In this document: piece by piece, positions 32,013 through 39,706 of the stretch
Numbering within the stretch: the first letter of the stretch is position 1
How the letters are laid out: every line of letters starts with the position of its first letter
NCBI RefSeq assembly: GCF_000426185.1
Contig: NZ_KE384505.1
Span: 497,741-561,740 of the forward strand
DNA: 64,000 nucleotides
Reading direction: 5' to 3'
Origin: Cellulomonas sp. URHD0024
GTDB taxonomy: Bacteria; Actinomycetota; Actinomycetes; Actinomycetales; Cellulomonadaceae
The notes under the pieces: model-generated
Seen by the model: only the letters and a program-made list of their open reading frames with translations
Told to the model about the DNA's origin: nothing
Databases searched by the model: none
Position numbers and translations under genes: made by a program

Positions 32013-32827
32013 TGCCTGAGGTGACGATCGGGGAGTTCGCGCGACGCTCCGGGCTGTCGCTCAAGGCGCTGCGGCTCTACGACGCCCGCGGCCTGCTCCC
32101 GCCGGTCCGGGTCGACGACGCCAGCGGCTACCGGTACTACGCGCCGGACCAGCTCGAGCGCGCTCACACCATCGCGCTCCTGCGCCGGCTCGACATGCCG
32201 CTGAGCGTGATCGGCGACGTCCTGGCCGAGCCACCGGAACGGGTGGGCGTGACGTTGCGCGCGTGGTGGCAGGAGCGTCGCCGCGACCTGTCGGAGCGCG
32301 GGCCGGAGATGGAGCTCGTGCTGACCTCGCTGGGAGCGGACTCGACCCTGGGTGCGACGGGACGGTTCGGGGTGGACGACGTGGTCGTCGCTCCGCACCC
32401 GGCGCGAACGGTGGCGACGATCCGCAAGCACGTGCTCCAGGAGGACCTCGTGCCGACGATCATGGCGGACGTCACGGAGCTCCGGGCCTTCCTCGCGGCC
32501 GCCGGTGCGCGCTACGGCGTCGAGTACTGGGTGCTGTTCCACGGCGCCGTCGGCTTCGACGGCGACGGTCCGATCGAGGTCTGCGTCCCGTACGGCGGGC
32601 TCGTCGCGCCCACCGGCGCCATCACCCTCCGGCACGAGCCGGCGCACAGCGTCGCGTACGTCCCGGTGACGGCGGCCGACTGCCGCTACCCGGAGATCAT
32701 CGGCGCGTACGTCGCGCTCGAGACGTGGCTGGTCGGTCGCGCGACCGTCGGGCCCGTTCGCGAGATCTACCCGGTGCCGTGGTCGGACGACGCGGTCGTG
32801 GTGCACGTCGCCCAGCCGATCGCGTGA
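32012..32827 (+). CDS. MerR family regulator with GyrI-like effector domain
   Basis: A 271-residue transcription activator. The N-terminal winged helix is VTIGEFARRSGLSLKALRLYD, then DASGYRYYAPDQLERAH. A dimer helix follows, and the C-terminal half (about 120-271) looks like the GyrI/SOUL-like ligand-binding domain of BmrR-type regulators (ARTVATIRKHVL, YWVLFHGAVGF). The GTG at 32012 or the one at 32021 could start; the G-rich right arm of the preceding terminator is the only ribosome-site candidate. A MerR-type operator and promoter lie 8 bases after its stop, before the transglutaminase gene, its likely target. Confidence 0.87.
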   Translation: MPEVTIGEFARRSGLSLKALRLYDARGLLPPVRVDDASGYRYYAPDQLERAHTIALLRRLDMPLSVIGDVLAEPPERVGVTLRAWWQERRRDLSERGPEMELVLTSLGADSTLGATGRFGVDDVVVAPHPARTVATIRKHVLQEDLVPTIMADVTELRAFLAAAGARYGVEYWVLFHGAVGFDGDGPIEVCVPYGGLVAPTGAITLRHEPAHSVAYVPVTAADCRYPEIIGAYVALETWLVGRATVGPVREIYPVPWSDDAVVVHVAQPIA

Positions 32828-32834
32828 GGGCCGC

Positions 32835-32865
32835 TTGACCCTTCCCCTGGGGAAGACACCACGCT
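32835..32865 (+). promoter_or_regulatory. MerR-type promoter/operator before the transglutaminase gene
   Basis: TTGACC (32835-32840) and CACGCT (32860-32865) are separated by 19 bases, the over-long spacing typical of MerR-activated promoters. The spacer holds the perfect palindrome CTTCCCCTGGGGAAG (32841-32855). Transcription would start at about the downstream ATG, giving a leaderless message. Confidence 0.72.
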
Positions 32866-32871
32866 GGCCCC

Positions 32872-33765
32872 ATGCCGAACCTCGACGAGTACGCCACTCA
32901 CAGCCCGTTCAGCGACCCCGGCCCGTCAGCCGGTCTGCTCGACGGGCTCTCGACGCAGACCGATGCCGTCCAGGAGGCCGCGCGCAACGCGATCATCCAC
33001 TACCGCGGCAGCGCCGACGCGCTGTACGACGGCCAGGACGCGGACGTCGACCTGCGCTGGCTGTCGGAGATCCTGCGTGTGGCACAGGAGCGGTCGACCG
33101 CGCCCCTCTCGCAGGCGCGACCGCCGGGTGAGCAGGTGGCAGGCTGCTGCCGCGACCACGCGCTCTTCGCGATCTCGGTGCTCCGCCAGCACGGGATCCC
33201 TGCCCGCAGTCGTGTGGGGTTCGCTGCCTACTTCCAGCCCGGGTTCCACCACGACCACGTCGTCGGGGAACGGTGGGACGGCACGCGCTGGGTGCGGTTC
33301 GAGATCACCAACGGCAACGTCTCGTTCGACGGCCGTGACATGGCGACTGGGCTCGGTGCGCCGTTCGAGACCGCCGCCGAGGTCTGGCTGGCGCACCGAG
33401 CAGGCGCCGACGTGTCGTCCTACGGCGTCGACCCGTCGCTCCCGCACCTGTGCGGCCCGTCGTTCGTGCGCGGCTACGTCGTCGAGGAGCTCGCCCACCG
33501 GCAGCGCGACGAGCTGCTCCTGTGGGACGTCTGGGGCGACACGGTGCCGGACAACCCCCTGCCCGACGCGGAGCTCGACGCCCTTGCCGACGAGATCGCC
33601 GCCCTGCTCGTCGCGGCCGACGCGGGCGACGAGACCGCCGAGAAGGAGCTCGCGGAGCGGTACGCGAGCGACCCCCGACTGCATCCGCACGACGTGGTGA
33701 CGCTGTCGCCGGTCGGGCGCGTGGGGGACACCGATCTCGACGCTCGGGTCACGCGCTGGCGGTGA
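32872..33765 (+). CDS. Transglutaminase-like (cysteine protease fold) protein
   Basis: A 297-residue soluble protein with the transglutaminase core. The catalytic Cys lies in GCCRDHALFAISVLRQHGI, the His in HDHVVGERWDGTRW and the Asp/Glu position follows (VRFEITNG). The N-terminal 95 residues are helical and the C-terminal 90 residues contain an acidic helical region. Bacterial members act as proteases or amidases more often than as cross-linkers. There is no signal peptide. A MerR-type promoter precedes it, and the MerR gene is directly upstream, so expression is probably induced by a small ligand sensed by that regulator. Confidence 0.82.
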   Translation: MPNLDEYATHSPFSDPGPSAGLLDGLSTQTDAVQEAARNAIIHYRGSADALYDGQDADVDLRWLSEILRVAQERSTAPLSQARPPGEQVAGCCRDHALFAISVLRQHGIPARSRVGFAAYFQPGFHHDHVVGERWDGTRWVRFEITNGNVSFDGRDMATGLGAPFETAAEVWLAHRAGADVSSYGVDPSLPHLCGPSFVRGYVVEELAHRQRDELLLWDVWGDTVPDNPLPDAELDALADEIAALLVAADAGDETAEKELAERYASDPRLHPHDVVTLSPVGRVGDTDLDARVTRWR

Positions 33766-33798
33766 ACCCGGCTCGCCGACCGCGGTGCGCCCGCCGCG

Positions 33799-33985
33799 TC
33801 AGGACGAGGTGAGTGGGACGTCCTCGAACGTCGGCCACCGGCAGTCGATGCTCACGGCGAGAGCGTCGGTGTCGAACACGGGGGCCGGCAGGGTCGCCTC
33901 GAACCGCACCGGCACGCCCGGCACGAGATCGAGGCCGAAGAGGAACCGACGCAGGGAAGGGTGTCCACGAAGCGGCCTCCGCCGT
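33799..33985 (-). pseudogene. Orphan C-terminal coding remnant
   Basis: The minus-strand frame ending at the stop 33799-33801 reads like a real C-terminus: SLRRFLFGLDLVPG, PVRFEATLPAPVFDTDAL and CRWPTFEDVPLTSS. It has strong third-position G/C bias. Upstream the frame runs into the alditol oxidase gene in another frame, and no suitable start with a ribosome site lies in the gap, so about 60 codons stand alone. I interpret it as the 3' remnant of a gene whose 5' part is lost. The family is not recognised. A short intact gene with a GTG start is an alternative. Confidence 0.5.
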
Positions 33986-33988
33986 CCG

Positions 33989-35239
33989 CTATCCCGACAG
34001 GCCGTGCCGCTCCAGGAACGCGTTGCGGAAGACGCCGTCCGGGTCGGTGCGGGCGACCAGGGAACGGAAGTCGTCCCACCGCGGGTAGAGGTGAGCCAGA
34101 TCGCCCTCCCCGTCGGCGAACAGCTTGCCCCAGTGCGGCCGGGCGGCGAAGGGCGCAAGGGCGGCCGCCAGCGCCGGCAGCAGGGCGGCGACGAGATCGT
34201 CCAGCGGCCGCCACGTGAAGTGGATGCCGACGTGGTCCCCGCCGAACGCGGTGGAGAGCCACAGGTCGTCGCCGGCGATGGTGCGGATCTCGCTGACCTG
34301 CAGGAGCGGCGCGATCTGGTCGGACAGTGCGCGGACGGCGTGCAGCGCCTCGACGGCGCTGGAGCGTGGAACGAGGTACTCGGTCTGCAGCTCGGCGCCG
34401 TTGCTGGGTGTGAAGTCGAGGCGGAAGTGCGGCAGCCGTTCGTGCCAGGGTCCGGGCGAGGCCAGCTGCGCCGTGGTGTGCACCGGGTCGATGCCGGGCA
34501 ACGGGTGCAGCTGGGCCGCGGCAGGGGTCGAGCCGTAGAACTCGGCGCGCGGCGCGAACGAGGACGACACGCGGGTCTTGCGCCAGACCTGCTGGATGCC
34601 GGAACCGCGCCAGTCCGTGAAGAGGCTGACGGAGCCGGCGCTCGAGGTCACGTCGTCGAGGTTGGCCAGGGCCGTCTCCCAGGGCAGGTCCTGGTGCACC
34701 TCCTGCGCGACGTCGTAGGTGGGCTCGATGTCGAGGCTCACCTCGACCGCGATCCCGAGCGCGCCGAGCGCGACGACCGATCCGGCGAAGTCGTCGTCGC
34801 CCCGCACGACGCGACGCGACGACCCGTCGGGGCCCACGAGGACCAGGCCGGACACCGCAGCGGCGAGGTTCTGCGACCGGTCACCCGAGCCGTGCGTCGC
34901 GGTGGCGACGGCGCCGGCCACCGAGATGTGCGGGAGCGACGCCAGGTTGCCGAGCGCCCAGCCGGCCTCGTGCAGCTGCTGGGCGAGGGTTCCGTAGCGG
35001 GTGCCCGCCGAGACGGTGACCGTTCGGGCGCCCGCGTCGATGCGGACCGAGGGCGGAAGCCCGTCCAGCGCGACGAGGGTCCCGGGTCCGTCGGCAAGGT
35101 CGTTGAAGCTGTGCCGCGAACCGAGCGCCCGCACGTGTGCGGACGACGCGACGATCTCCGACAGCTCCTCGACGCTGCGCGGGTGCCGGACGGTCGGTGC
35201 GCGGTAGGCGTAGTTGCCGGACCAGTTGGTGAGGGTCAC
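33989..35239 (-). CDS. FAD-dependent alditol / D-arabinono-1,4-lactone oxidase family enzyme
   Basis: Predicted flavoprotein oxidase of the vanillyl-alcohol-oxidase fold, 416 residues, soluble. The N-terminus TLTNWSGNYAYRAPTVRHP and the FAD attachment motif VRALGSRHSFNDLAD (the His is where Streptomyces alditol oxidase binds FAD covalently) point to the AldO/xylitol oxidase group. GAVATATHGSGDRSQNL is the second FAD segment, and HWGKLFADGEGDLAHLYPRW with the C-terminal DPDGVFRNAFLERHGL is family-typical. The GTG start overlaps the upstream CPBP-like stop (GTGA). It oxidises polyols or lactones with release of peroxide if the assignment holds. Confidence 0.88.
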   Translation of the reverse strand: MTLTNWSGNYAYRAPTVRHPRSVEELSEIVASSAHVRALGSRHSFNDLADGPGTLVALDGLPPSVRIDAGARTVTVSAGTRYGTLAQQLHEAGWALGNLASLPHISVAGAVATATHGSGDRSQNLAAAVSGLVLVGPDGSSRRVVRGDDDFAGSVVALGALGIAVEVSLDIEPTYDVAQEVHQDLPWETALANLDDVTSSAGSVSLFTDWRGSGIQQVWRKTRVSSSFAPRAEFYGSTPAAAQLHPLPGIDPVHTTAQLASPGPWHERLPHFRLDFTPSNGAELQTEYLVPRSSAVEALHAVRALSDQIAPLLQVSEIRTIAGDDLWLSTAFGGDHVGIHFTWRPLDDLVAALLPALAAALAPFAARPHWGKLFADGEGDLAHLYPRWDDFRSLVARTDPDGVFRNAFLERHGLSG

Positions 35240-36087
35240 GGACTCACCGTAGGCGCCGTCACGAAGATGTCGAACAGGGCCGGGTCGTGGGCGTGCACCA
35301 GGACCATGAAGACGAACAGGTCGAACAGGAGGTGCACGCAGACCACGTAGGTCAGGGAGGTCGTCCGTCGGAAGATCCAGCCCTGCACCAGCGCGAACGG
35401 GATGGTCAGCAGGGGACCCCACGACCGGTAGCCGAGCTCCCAGAGGAACGAGACGAAGACGCACGCCTGCAGGACGTTGGCCAGCCAGAACGAGAAGTGC
35501 GTCCGCAGCAGGGCCAGCACGATGCAGATGAAGAACAGCTCGTCCCAGATGCCGACGGCGTTCACGCCGACGAACAGCCGGGCGACGTCGCCCGGACCGT
35601 CGAGCGGCGGCCAGTTCTGCCAGACGCCGGACCGCAGGAAGTACGCGGGGAGGATGAGATAGGCGAACACCGCGACCGCGACGAGGTACACGGCCTGCCA
35701 CCGGTCCCATCGCCGACCGGTGCGGACCGGGAAGTGGATCGCGTCGTCGTGGAACACGCGGCGAGAGAGCACGACGGGCACGACGACCGCGAGACCGAGC
35801 GCCACGGTGAACCGCAGCATGCCCGCGTTGGACAGGTCCGCGTGCAGGGAGATCGAGCTGACGGTCGCGATGCCGAGGCCCACGAGCCCGAGGTCGCGCC
35901 CGAGGCGCCGGTCGACCGCGAGCGCGAGCGCGATGCCGGCGACGAGCGGGACGTACCCGACCGGTCGGACGTGCACCGCGAAGATCAGGATCGCGGACCC
36001 GCACACGAGCGCGGCGGCGAGGAGCCGGAGCACCCGCACGAGGGCGGAGGGCCCGGGCCGGGCCGGGCCGCTCGACTGGTCGCTCAC
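35236..36087 (-). CDS. CPBP-like intramembrane protein with degenerate motifs
   Basis: A 283-residue membrane protein with about eight helices, related to the CPBP (CAAX protease and bacteriocin-processing) family. Motif 1 reads GIWDELFFICIVLALLR, with Asp-Glu where the family normally has Glu-Glu and without the downstream Arg spacing. Motif 2 is FVSFLWELGY, with Trp where His is expected. Motif 3 is VHLLFDLF with His and Asp. It may therefore be a non-proteolytic relative. A GTG at 36087 (VSDQSSGPARP) is preferred as the start; longer versions run into low-quality coding sequence. It overlaps the alditol oxidase gene by 4 bases. Confidence 0.72.
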   Translation of the reverse strand: MSDQSSGPARPGPSALVRVLRLLAAALVCGSAILIFAVHVRPVGYVPLVAGIALALAVDRRLGRDLGLVGLGIATVSSISLHADLSNAGMLRFTVALGLAVVVPVVLSRRVFHDDAIHFPVRTGRRWDRWQAVYLVAVAVFAYLILPAYFLRSGVWQNWPPLDGPGDVARLFVGVNAVGIWDELFFICIVLALLRTHFSFWLANVLQACVFVSFLWELGYRSWGPLLTIPFALVQGWIFRRTTSLTYVVCVHLLFDLFVFMVLVHAHDPALFDIFVTAPTVSP

Positions 36088-36408
36088 CTGAGCCAGTCTG
36101 GCGTAAAGCCCCAGGTGGACCGGGGTCCAACGCCGCGTGGACAGCCGTAGACCGACGCAGGGGACGCTCGATACGTTCTCACCGGACCGGCAGGCGTCAA
36201 CGCCGACGCTCGCCGGCCCGCAGAGCCAGCTCGAGGGCGGCCGGCTACGGCTGCGGGGGACGCGTACCGGCCCCACATCGGGCGGGTGGCCGACACGCGG
36301 GGGCGAGTCGGCCGCCCGCCCGATCGCGCGGGATCGACGCCCGAGGTGGTGGTCGCGCGGCTCCGGCGCTGGCGCACTGAGCCGCGGACCGTCCCGGGCG
36401 TCGCGGTG
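36088..36408. other. Gap without a recognisable gene
   Basis: These 321 bases separate two minus-strand genes. I see no coding frame with convincing codon bias, no RNA gene and no clear hairpin. The part nearest 36090-36130 should hold the promoter of the CPBP-like/alditol-oxidase operon; CAGACT lies about 10 bases before the GTG on the minus strand. Confidence 0.5.
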
Positions 36409-37077
36409 CTACGCGCCCGTCGGACGCGGGCAGCTGGCGCCGGTCGCGTGCACCGGGCAGTAGCCGGCGGGGTTCTTGTCGAGGTACTGCTGGTGGTAGC
36501 CCTCGGCGTAGTAGAACGGGCCGGCCTCGTCGGCGGAGCGGATCTCCGTCGTGATGGTGCCGTAGCCCCGCTCGGTCAGTCGCGGCTGGAAGTCCGCGAG
36601 CGTGCTGCGCGCAGCCAGCTCCTGCTCGGGCGTCGTGGTGTAGATCGCGGAGCGGTACTGCGTGCCCGCGTCGTTGCCCTGCCGGTAGCCCTGCGTCGGG
36701 TCGTGGTTCTCCCAGAAGGTGCGGATGACGTCACCGGCCGACACGACGGCCGGGTCGTAGGCCACCAGCACGATCTCGGTGTGCCCGGTGAGGCCGGTGC
36801 ACGTCTCCTCGTAGGTGGGGAACGGGGTGAAGCCGCCCTGGTAGCCGACGGCGGTCGTCACGACGCCCGGCAGGTTCCAGAAGGTCTTCTCAGCGCCCCA
36901 GAAACAGCCCATCGCCAGGTAGACGACCTCGGTGCCCTCGGGCCAGGGGCCCTGCAGGGGTGTGCCGAGCACGGTGTGGGTGGTGGGGATCGTGTACGCG
37001 TAGGCGTCTCTGCCCGCCAGCGCCCGCTCCGGGGTCACCATCGTCGTCTTGAGGGCGGATCCGAACAGCCAGTTCAT
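36409..37077 (-). CDS. msrA: Peptide methionine-S-sulfoxide reductase
   Basis: Repairs oxidised methionine (S form) in proteins using thioredoxin-like reductants. The protein is 222 residues. The catalytic Cys is in [18 protein letters not shown], followed by [22 protein letters not shown], and EIVLVAYDP. Two further cysteines near the C-terminus ([12 protein letters not shown]) can act as resolving residues. GGAGAGGA lies upstream of this ATG, whose N-terminus [11 protein letters not shown] is usual for actinobacterial MsrA. The enzyme is divergent from metB; the two starts are 137 bases apart. Confidence 0.96.
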   Translation of the reverse strand: MNWLFGSALKTTMVTPERALAGRDAYAYTIPTTHTVLGTPLQGPWPEGTEVVYLAMGCFWGAEKTFWNLPGVVTTAVGYQGGFTPFPTYEETCTGLTGHTEIVLVAYDPAVVSAGDVIRTFWENHDPTQGYRQGNDAGTQYRSAIYTTTPEQELAARSTLADFQPRLTERGYGTITTEIRSADEAGPFYYAEGYHQQYLDKNPAGYCPVHATGASCPRPTGA

Positions 37078-37214
37078 GGTGGTGGTCCTCTCCGGGAGCC
37101 CGGTGGTCACCTGGGTGCTCCCGGCGTGTGCAACGGTGCCGGTGTTGTCCGTGTTCCCGCGGCGTCGCTCGTTCGGAAGGCCGCGTGCCCGTAGTACCGC
37201 CTAGCCTGGGGAAC

Positions 37215-38432
37215 GTGACCGACGACGCGCAGCTCCACGAGGACGACTGGTCGAAGGCGGGCTTCTCGACGAGGGCCATCCACGCTGGTCAGGACCCCGA
37301 TCCGACGACGGGCGCCGTCGTGCCGCCCATCTACGCGACGTCGACCTACAAGCAGGACGGAGTCGGGGGCCTGCGCGGCGGGTTCGAGTACTCGCGGTCC
37401 GCCAACCCGACCCGCACCGCCCTCGAGTCCGCGCTCGCGGCCGCAGAGGGCGGTGCTGCCGGGTTCGCGTTCGCGTCGGGCCTCGCCGCGGAGGACACCC
37501 TGCTGCGGTCGACGCTGCGGCCAGGTGACCACGTCGTCGTCCCGAACGACGCCTACGGCGGCACCTACCGTCTGATCGCGCGCGTCTTCGGGCCCTGGGG
37601 GATCGACCACACCGCGGTGGACCTGTCCGATCCCGACGCCGTGCTGGCGGCCATCGAGCCGGGCCGCACCAAGGTGGTCTGGGTGGAGACGCCGACCAAC
37701 CCGCTCCTCGGCATCGCGGACATCGCCGTGCTCTCCGCGCACGCACGGTCGGTCGGTGCCCTGCTCGTCGTCGACAACACCTTCGCGACGCCCTACCTTC
37801 AGCAGCCGCTCGCGCTCGGCGCGGACGTCGTCGTGCACTCGACCACCAAGTACGTCGGTGGGCACTCGGACGTCGTCGGCGGTGCGCTCGTGGTCGGGGA
37901 CGGAGCGATGCTCCCCGTCGGGCTCGACGGTCCCCTCATCGACGCGGTGCGGTTCCACCAGAACGCGTCCGGGGCGGTCGCCGGCCCCTTCGACGCGTGG
38001 CTCACGCTCCGCGGGCTCAAGACGCTGGCGGTGCGGATGGACCGGCACTGCGCCAACGCGGCGGCGATCGCGGAGTTCCTGTCGACCCACGACGCGGTCA
38101 CGTCGGTGATCTACCCCGGGCTGGCGTCACACCCGGGGCACGCGGTGGCCGCGAAGCAGATGACCGGGTTCGGCGGCATGATCTCGTTCCGCACGGGCTC
38201 GGAGGCGTCCGCGCTGGCGGTGTGCGCGGCGACGCGGGTGTTCACGCTCGCGGAGTCGCTCGGCGGGGTCGAGTCGCTCATCGAGCATCCGCACAAGATG
38301 ACGCACGGGTCGGTCGCGGGTACGGCCCTCGAGGTACCCGACGACCTCGTACGCCTCTCCGTCGGCATCGAGGACGTCCAGGACCTGATCGCCGACCTCG
38401 CGGGCGCGCTCACGACGGGACGCCCCTCGTGA
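37215..38432 (+). CDS. metB: Cystathionine gamma-synthase family PLP enzyme
   Basis: Forms cystathionine from an O-acylhomoserine and cysteine, or acts as gamma-lyase in reverse transsulfuration. It has 405 residues. Motifs: FSTRAIHAGQDPDPTTGAVV, YSRSANPTRTALE, ASGLAAEDTLLR, VETPTNPLLGIAD and the PLP lysine in VVVHSTTKYVGGHSDVVGG. The C-terminal LAESLGGVESLIEHPHKMTH is also typical. The GTG is chosen from the N-terminus and the GGGGAA just upstream; TAGCCT at 37202-37207 could instead give a leaderless transcript. Synthase versus lyase cannot be settled from sequence. It overlaps the AI-2E gene by 4 bases. Confidence 0.92.
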   Translation: MTDDAQLHEDDWSKAGFSTRAIHAGQDPDPTTGAVVPPIYATSTYKQDGVGGLRGGFEYSRSANPTRTALESALAAAEGGAAGFAFASGLAAEDTLLRSTLRPGDHVVVPNDAYGGTYRLIARVFGPWGIDHTAVDLSDPDAVLAAIEPGRTKVVWVETPTNPLLGIADIAVLSAHARSVGALLVVDNTFATPYLQQPLALGADVVVHSTTKYVGGHSDVVGGALVVGDGAMLPVGLDGPLIDAVRFHQNASGAVAGPFDAWLTLRGLKTLAVRMDRHCANAAAIAEFLSTHDAVTSVIYPGLASHPGHAVAAKQMTGFGGMISFRTGSEASALAVCAATRVFTLAESLGGVESLIEHPHKMTHGSVAGTALEVPDDLVRLSVGIEDVQDLIADLAGALTTGRPS

Positions 38433-39706
38433 CGCAGGTCCCGGCCACCAAGGCCCAACCCGTCCAGGCCACCAAGGGCCAGCCCGTCGGGGCCACCAAG
38501 GGCCAGCCCGTCCCGCCGTCCGTCCAGGCCGCCGCGAGCTGGTCGTGGCGCCTCCTGCTCATCGGTGCCGCGCTGGCGGTCCTGCTCTGGCTGCTGAACG
38601 AGCTCAAGGTCGTCGTCGTGCCGATCGCGGTGGCGCTGCTGCTGAGCGTGCTCCTGGCGCCGCTCGTCAACTGGCTCGACCGGCATACCCGACTGCCGCG
38701 GGTCGCCGCGGTCGCGATCGCGGTCGTCGGCATGGTGGCGCTCGTCGTGGGCCTGGTCACCCTGGCGGCGCGGTCGATCATCAAGGGGATCGGCGAGCTC
38801 TGGGACCAGGCCGCGCAAGGCATCGACCAGCTCACCACCTGGCTCGCGGACGGTCCGCTCGAGCTGACCACCGCGGACATCAACAAGTACGTCGAGAGCT
38901 TCCAGAAGTCGGCGAGCGGCGGCAGCTCCGAGCTGGTGTCGGGCGCCCTGCACGCGACGACGACCGTCGGGCACGTCGTGGCCGGCGTGCTCATCGCGCT
39001 GTTCTGCCTGTTCTTCTTCCTGCTCGACGGACGCACGATCTGGTCGTGGGTGGTCGGCCTGCTCCCGCGCGGCTCGCGTGAGCACGTGCACCAGGCCGGT
39101 CGCCGCGGCCTCGTGACGCTCGGGGCCTACACGCGCACGCAGATCCTGGTCGCCGCGGTCGACGCGCTGGGCATCGGCATCGGCGCCGCGATCCTGCAGG
39201 TGCCGCTCGCGCTGCCGCTGGCCGTCCTCGTGTTCCTCGGCTCGTTCGTGCCGATCGTCGGTGCCGTGGTCACCGGCTCCGTCGCCGTGCTCGTCGCGCT
39301 CGTGGCCAACGGCCCCGTCAACGCCCTGCTGATGCTGGCCGTCGTGCTGCTGGTGCAGCAGATCGAGGGTCACGGCCTGCAGCCGTTCCTCATGGGGCAC
39401 GCGGTGTCGTTGCACCCCGTCGCGGTACTGCTGTCGGTGGCAGCCGGCTCGTTCGTCGCGGGGATCGTCGGCGCGCTGCTCGCCGTGCCCATCGTGGCGA
39501 CGCTCAACACGGTCGTCCTGTACCTGCACGGTCACGACAAGTTCCCGTCGCTCGGTCGGGAGGACCACGTCCCCGTGCGCGGTCGTGGCCATCCCGTGCT
39601 CGATCGCGCCATCGCGCAGGTGGCCGAGGCCGAGATGGAGCACGAGGCGACGTTGGCCGAGGTGGAGGAGGCGGGTCCGGACACGGACGCACCCGATCCC
39701 CGATGA
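38429..39706 (+). CDS. AI-2E family transporter (UPF0118)
   Basis: A 425-residue membrane protein of the AI-2 exporter/PerM family, with about eight helices. Helices occur early (LLLIGAALAVLLWLLNELK and the next), then a long amphipathic loop (about 115-165), and a block of helices from GHVVAGVLIALFCLFFFLLDG to the end. Conserved family features include FVPIVGAVV and a GHGLQPFLMG loop. Substrates range from autoinducers to unknown compounds, so the name is only a family label. The N-terminus carries three 8-residue repeats. It overlaps metB and ilvA by 4 bases on each side, an operon-like arrangement. Confidence 0.88.
   Translation: MTQVPATKAQPVQATKGQPVGATKGQPVPPSVQAAASWSWRLLLIGAALAVLLWLLNELKVVVVPIAVALLLSVLLAPLVNWLDRHTRLPRVAAVAIAVVGMVALVVGLVTLAARSIIKGIGELWDQAAQGIDQLTTWLADGPLELTTADINKYVESFQKSASGGSSELVSGALHATTTVGHVVAGVLIALFCLFFFLLDGRTIWSWVVGLLPRGSREHVHQAGRRGLVTLGAYTRTQILVAAVDALGIGIGAAILQVPLALPLAVLVFLGSFVPIVGAVVTGSVAVLVALVANGPVNALLMLAVVLLVQQIEGHGLQPFLMGHAVSLHPVAVLLSVAAGSFVAGIVGALLAVPIVATLNTVVLYLHGHDKFPSLGREDHVPVRGRGHPVLDRAIAQVAEAEMEHEATLAEVEEAGPDTDAPDPR
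38444..38515 (+). repeat. Three 24-bp in-frame repeats in the AI-2E gene
   Basis: Units at 38444-38467, 38468-38491 and 38492-38515 encode ATKAQPVQ, ATKGQPVG and ATKGQPVP in the cytoplasmic N-terminus. Units 2 and 3 are nearly identical in DNA. Confidence 0.9.

Noticed and set aside
37078-37214. SAM-type riboswitch before metB
   Set aside because: The 137-base divergent gap shows no conserved SAM-riboswitch stems, and the start is close to a -10-like box.
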